From positions 1 through 8,910 of the forward strand of contig CAJJMF010000104.1 in assembly GCA_905192805.1 (NCBI GenBank): 8,910 bases of DNA. The letters are read 5' to 3'. Below, in pieces: positions 6,642-8,910 of the stretch (within the stretch, counting starts at the first letter, position 1; each line of letters begins with the position of its first letter). The translations under genes and the position numbers were made by a program. The DNA is from an uncultured Sutterella sp. Its GTDB lineage: Bacteria; Pseudomonadota; Gammaproteobacteria; Burkholderiales; Burkholderiaceae_F. The notes under the pieces were generated by a model. It ran no database searches. It was given only the letters and a program-made list of their open reading frames with translations, and had not been told where the DNA came from.

Positions 6642-6932
6642 TCCTTAGCGGTATCGCTTAGGCAAGTCATTAAATGATGAATGCCATTGAAAAGTCACAC
6701 ATTGGATCATGCTTTCATAATACAGCATATTTATTAGAATTTCTTTAATAAATCTTAAATATATTTAATAGCAAAATATATACATAATTAATGTATGTTT
6801 TATTTATGCCTATTGTTTGTGTGGCTATATCAAATATCCTTTTTGAATCTAAACGTGTACCTATTAAATATTTGTTGGTAAATAAAAGTTATTTTTTAGA
6901 CCAAAAAGGAAATGAACTCTGCAACACGCGTT
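6642..6932. other. AT-rich intergenic tract
   Basis: Between the HicB-like and GNAT genes composition falls sharply: 25 of the 130 bases from 6721 to 6850 are G or C (19%), against roughly half elsewhere. It contains the near-palindrome ATACAT (6780-6785) and ATGTAT (6791-6796) around AATTA. No transposase, direct repeat or tRNA was seen at its edges, and no clear terminator for the GNAT gene. Likely meanings are a binding region for a nucleoid silencer such as H-NS/MvaT-type proteins, a strong UP-element promoter, or foreign DNA. Confidence 0.7.
6661..6698 (-). promoter_or_regulatory. Candidate promoter and operator of the HicB-like gene
   Basis: Minus strand: GTGACT (6698-6693, 4 of 6) and TTTAAT (6674-6669, 5 of 6) are 18 bases apart, with an AT-rich tract upstream that could act as an UP element. 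The -10 lies inside the palindrome TCATT-A-AATGA (6667-6677), a possible self-operator. Transcription would start about 25 bases before the GTG. A second imperfect repeat, TTAGCG-GTAT-CGCTTA (about 6645-6660), adjoins the Shine-Dalgarno. Confidence 0.35.
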
Positions 6933-6958
6933 TTAGAAAAGATCACGTGCGAACATGA
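6791..6958 (+). CDS. Possible small ORF in the AT-rich tract (hydrophobic N-terminus)
   Basis: 55 codons are open in DNA where stop codons should be frequent. The ORF begins MYVLFMPIVCVAISNILF, a hydrophobic stretch, followed by a basic and charged tail (KRVPIKYLLVNKSYF, then RFRKDHVRT). A second Met lies at 6806. It has no visible Shine-Dalgarno and overlaps the 3' end of the GNAT gene in antisense by 26 bases. It faces away from the HicB-like gene. The shape (one membrane-like helix plus charged tail) is seen in small membrane peptides including type I toxins, but no family is recognised and chance is quite possible. Confidence 0.2.
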   Translation: MYVLFMPIVCVAISNILFESKRVPIKYLLVNKSYFLDQKGNELCNTRFRKDHVRT

Positions 6959-7574
6959 GTTCTTTCACTTGAGGCATCTGCGGAATGTCGTCGGGCCATG
7001 CACAGGAGGTCAGTGCACGCCAAGGGGCGCGTTGATAGAAACTGACATCACAGTGCGAGTCGGTAAAAAGACAAAAGTCGGATTGCCCCCGTTGTCGAAA
7101 CGTATCCATAGCGCGGTTCAGAAGCGTTTTTGAGAGGCCTTCACCCCGATGTTTTGGGGAAACCCAAAGAAACAGCAATTCTGCGCTACATGGGTTGCCT
7201 TGCGTCTGAGCCTCCCGCCGAAGCGACTCATTGAGTGCAAACATGGTTTCGTAGATACGTAAGGTGGAGGGGCCCTCAGGGTAACGCAGAATACGCTCGT
7301 GTAAGCGCGCTTCATTCCAGTCGTCGGGCAGGGGAGCTAAAAGAGGACGGTCACCGTGGACACTCCCGAGAGTGACCCCTGCTAATTGCTCATCTTTCAC
7401 GAGTAAATGACCAAAGGTGGCTTGTGTAACGACATGGCTGCAGAACCATCGCGCAACCAATCGAGCCAATTCGTCAGGGCCTTCCGTTTCATAGCCCCAT
7501 TCCTCATAATACGCATTGGCCACCCAGTCAAGCGTATCAAGGGTTAACGGTCGTGAATCAAATGCCAGGTTCAT
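6933..7574 (-). CDS. GNAT-family N-acetyltransferase, substrate unknown
   Basis: With the ATG at 7574 the protein has 213 residues. The C-terminal half carries the acetyl-CoA site: a beta strand AELLFLWVSP (131-140) leading into the pyrophosphate loop HRGEGLSKTLL (142-152; the Q/RxxGxG/A motif A), then the motif-B-like FCLFTDSHCDVSFYQRAPW (167-185), where FYQR corresponds to the common FYxRxGF. The N-terminal part (about 10-115) is longer than in minimal GNATs and presumably shapes the substrate pocket. An acidic or aromatic cluster (YYEEWGYETEGPDE, 22-35) is notable. An upstream in-frame start would overlap murB and add sequence unrelated to the fold. The Shine-Dalgarno before 7574 is poor. 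It lies 109 bases downstream of murB on the same strand, with a hairpin between, so it is probably separately transcribed. Confidence 0.82.
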   Translation of the reverse strand: MNLAFDSRPLTLDTLDWVANAYYEEWGYETEGPDELARLVARWFCSHVVTQATFGHLLVKDEQLAGVTLGSVHGDRPLLAPLPDDWNEARLHERILRYPEGPSTLRIYETMFALNESLRREAQTQGNPCSAELLFLWVSPKHRGEGLSKTLLNRAMDTFRQRGQSDFCLFTDSHCDVSFYQRAPWRALTSCAWPDDIPQMPQVKELMFARDLF

Positions 7575-7597
7575 GATAGAGGAATCGGAATACAAGA

Positions 7598-7622
7598 AAC
7601 CGTCCCATGGTCTGAGACGGTT
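7598..7622 (-). terminator. Hairpin between murB and the GNAT gene (terminator and/or 5' leader stem)
   Basis: On the minus strand AACCGTC (7622-7616) pairs with GACGGTT (7604-7598) over an 11-base loop, followed by TCTTGTATT. It looks like a weak terminator for murB, 62 bases past its stop. It also begins about where a transcript from the TACAAT box at 7633-7628 would start, so it may equally be the first structure of the GNAT mRNA. Confidence 0.45.
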
Positions 7623-7627
7623 CTGTA

Positions 7628-7633
7628 ATTGTA
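7628..7633 (-). promoter_or_regulatory. Candidate -10 box for the GNAT gene
   Basis: TACAAT on the minus strand matches 5 of 6 consensus positions. The best -35 is TTGCGT, 18 bases upstream (3 of 6). It lies in the murB-GNAT gap, and transcription would begin near 7621, at the edge of the hairpin. Confidence 0.35.
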
Positions 7634-7683
7634 GTGTTAAATTATTCCAAAACGCAAATGGAGAAATGTCGTAGACGACCTGT

Positions 7684-8706
7684 TTAGAGTATGACAGGTT
7701 CCATCGCGAGTTTGATACCAAAGGTGTCTTTGACGTGTTTTTGAATAGTGCGCGCAAGACGAATGATGTCTTCCCCCGTAGCACCACCATGGTTCACTAA
7801 AATGAGTGCATGATTTTCATAGACGCCTACAGGACCATCGGTGAAACCTTTAAATCCTGCCGCTTCAATAAGCCAAGCCGCCGCCAGCTTCATGCGTGAA
7901 CCCGCTAAGGGGTAATAAACCAGACTGGGATGGGTAGTGAGAATTTTGCGCCAGAGTACTTTATTGACGATCGGATTGGTGAAAAAAGAGCCTGCGTTGC
8001 CAATGACTTTGGGATCGGGAAGTTTCTTGGTACGGATATCAATGATGATCTCACGCATTTTCTGCGCGGTAAGCTTGTCCAATGTCAATCCGTCGCGTTC
8101 CATCACTTGTTCGATATCCCGATAGCCAATCTTGGGCGTGAAGGTTTTGTAGACGCGCAGAACCGCCGAGAGAATGACGAAGTTACTGGCGAGCATCGTC
8201 TTGAAAATACTGTGTCGATAACTAAAATCACACTCGGCTAACGTGAGCACGCGTTCGACCTTATTCACTGGATCCCAAACTCGGACGCTGACAAAGTTTT
8301 CGGCCAATTCGGCACCATAAGCCCCAATATTTTGGACGACAGCGCCGCCCACCTTGCCTGGAATCAGCGAGAGGTTTTCGAGACCACTGTACCCCGCCGC
8401 AAGACTACGGGCGATCACGTCATCAAAGACTTCCCCAGCACCCACGGTGAGCAAGGCCCCCTCGTCGGTTTCTTGTAGGGAAAAGCCACGGATATCGACG
8501 AGCATGACGAGTCCGTCCACATGCGAGCGGGCAATGGTGTTCGCTCCAGCCCCCAAAATATGGACGAGCCAGCCGTTTTGTTCGGCCACGCTGAGGGCCT
8601 CAATCACTTCCTCTTTGCTTGTTACACGGACAAAATGCTCAGCCTCGGAGAGGCAACCCAGTGTGGTGAGTGTGTCTAGACGGACATTTTTTTCAATCTG
8701 AATCAT
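7684..8706 (-). CDS. murB: UDP-N-acetylenolpyruvoylglucosamine reductase (type I MurB)
   Basis: Cytoplasmic FAD/NADPH enzyme that reduces UDP-GlcNAc-enolpyruvate to UDP-MurNAc, the second committed step of peptidoglycan synthesis. It has 340 residues against 342 in E. coli. The FAD-binding (PCMH) part spans about 15-185, with the flavin loop ILGAGANTIA (50-59) and GLENLSLIPGKVGGAVVQNI (108-127). Catalytic residues align with the E. coli ones: R164 in YRHSIFK (R159), S240 in GNAGSFFTNP (the proton donor S229) and E336 in MEPVIL (E325). The YPLAGSRMKLAAAWLIE segment (265-281) is the substrate-loop region of type I enzymes. The usual NTFG near the N-terminus reads TTLG. The ATG at 8706 is the only start fitting the family, yet has no Shine-Dalgarno at normal distance (see the hairpin entry). 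It is bounded by a hairpin downstream and a strong terminator upstream, so it is likely monocistronic. Confidence 0.97.
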   Translation of the reverse strand: MIQIEKNVRLDTLTTLGCLSEAEHFVRVTSKEEVIEALSVAEQNGWLVHILGAGANTIARSHVDGLVMLVDIRGFSLQETDEGALLTVGAGEVFDDVIARSLAAGYSGLENLSLIPGKVGGAVVQNIGAYGAELAENFVSVRVWDPVNKVERVLTLAECDFSYRHSIFKTMLASNFVILSAVLRVYKTFTPKIGYRDIEQVMERDGLTLDKLTAQKMREIIIDIRTKKLPDPKVIGNAGSFFTNPIVNKVLWRKILTTHPSLVYYPLAGSRMKLAAAWLIEAAGFKGFTDGPVGVYENHALILVNHGGATGEDIIRLARTIQKHVKDTFGIKLAMEPVIL

Positions 8707-8737
8707 AGTGTGTGTCGACTGTCGCGAGTCGCTCCTT
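8707..8737 (-). promoter_or_regulatory. murB ribosome-binding site with a hairpin in the spacer
   Basis: On the minus strand a good Shine-Dalgarno, AAGGAG (8737-8732), lies 25 bases before the murB ATG, too far for normal use. The very next bases form a 5-bp hairpin, CGACT (8731-8727) with AGTCG (8720-8716), loop CGCGAC. Folding removes 16 bases and leaves nine between the Shine-Dalgarno and ATG, an efficient spacing. The bases next to the ATG (ACACACACT) contain no alternative site. Confidence 0.5.
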
Positions 8738-8757
8738 CTTTAAAGCCATAAAGTGCT

Positions 8758-8799
8758 ACGGAATCTATGTTCCGTTCACGATTCTCAACATTTATTGTA
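8758..8799 (-). promoter_or_regulatory. Candidate murB promoter -10 and leader palindrome
   Basis: TACAAT (minus strand, 8799-8794) matches 5 of 6 to the -10 consensus; the -35 is poor (GCAACA at 16 bases, 3 of 6). About 20 bases downstream lies the inverted repeat ACGGAA (8758-8763) / TTCCGT (8770-8775), which would be a hairpin in an 80-base leader or an operator. Confidence 0.3.
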
Positions 8800-8852
8800 G
8801 CGCTCTGCATGTTGCTGTTGCGTAGGGCCTCGGGATCGCTAGAGGCGGTGTC

Positions 8853-8888
8853 AAAAAAAGCGCCTAAGTGTTCATTCACTTAGGCGCT
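8853..8888 (-). terminator. Strong Rho-independent terminator of a gene beyond the right edge
   Basis: Perfect 12-bp stem AGCGCCTAAGTG (8859-8870) and CACTTAGGCGCT (8877-8888) with a TTCATT loop. On the minus strand it is followed by a run of seven T (complement of 8853-8859). The plus-strand tail (ATTGATTAACC) is not T-rich. It therefore ends a minus-strand transcript coming from outside the window and separates murB from it. Confidence 0.88.
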
Positions 8889-8910
8889 ATTGATTAACCC
8901 GTCTGGTTAG

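Noticed and set aside
6642..6932. A HicA toxin gene upstream of the HicB-like gene, or an insertion sequence in the AT-rich tract
   Set aside because: No small ORF with HicA features (conserved His in a dsRBD-like fold) and no terminal inverted or target-site repeats could be seen.
7575..7790. 72-residue N-terminal extension of the GNAT reading frame, overlapping the end of murB
   Set aside because: It would overlap murB out of frame, has no family resemblance, and the ATG at 7574 fits a GNAT of normal size.
1..8910. tRNA, rRNA, CRISPR array or large repeat
   Set aside because: Scanning both strands by eye showed no cloverleaf with a conserved T-arm, no spaced repeats and no IS-type ends.

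Overview
The window is ordinary bacterial chromosome of about 50% GC, apart from one very AT-rich stretch. Protein details point to Proteobacteria and probably Betaproteobacteria (Burkholderiales-like). The PolA 5'-nuclease segment around visible residues 172-200, with its EKCGPKTAAKW core, resembles betaproteobacterial PolA. A murJ gene lying back to back with rpsT is a familiar betaproteobacterial arrangement. MurB is the E. coli-like (type I) form. The genus is not determinable from the window; moderate GC in this group would fit a host-associated lineage, but that is inference.

Layout, left to right. (1) polA (+), truncated at the left edge, complete at its C-terminus, with the proofreading exonuclease site erased. 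(2) A gene-poor stretch (2799-3251) between convergent genes, holding three hairpin-forming inverted repeats and then the terminator of the next gene. (3) A minus-strand pair: murJ (lipid II flippase) and, downstream of it, a small META-domain lipoprotein gene with its own promoter, whose -35/-10 spacer is an almost perfect MerR-style dyad. (4) A 435-base divergent region between murJ and rpsT, with an extended -10 promoter, a possible 12-codon leader ORF and competing hairpins upstream of rpsT (ribosomal protein S20). (5) rpsT with two tandem 3' hairpins, the second a strong terminator. (6) A solitary HicB-like antitoxin gene (-) without a recognisable HicA toxin. (7) A 19% GC tract (6721-6850) containing a possible 55-codon ORF. 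(8) A GNAT acetyltransferase gene (-) and murB (-). (9) A strong minus-strand terminator at the right edge, showing that another minus-strand gene ends just outside the window.

murB (cytoplasmic UDP-MurNAc synthesis) and murJ (lipid II export) are two steps of the peptidoglycan pathway. polA and rpsT are replication/repair and translation housekeeping genes. The accessory-looking part is the HicB-like gene, the AT-rich tract and the GNAT gene.

No dramatic new system is evident. The observations most worth checking are the loss of PolA proofreading residues, the MerR-like promoter of the META lipoprotein, a hairpin that appears to bring a distant Shine-Dalgarno close to the murB start codon, the orphan HicB-like gene beside the AT-rich tract, and the structured spacer after polA. 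All were read by eye; no alignments, folding or database searches were run.
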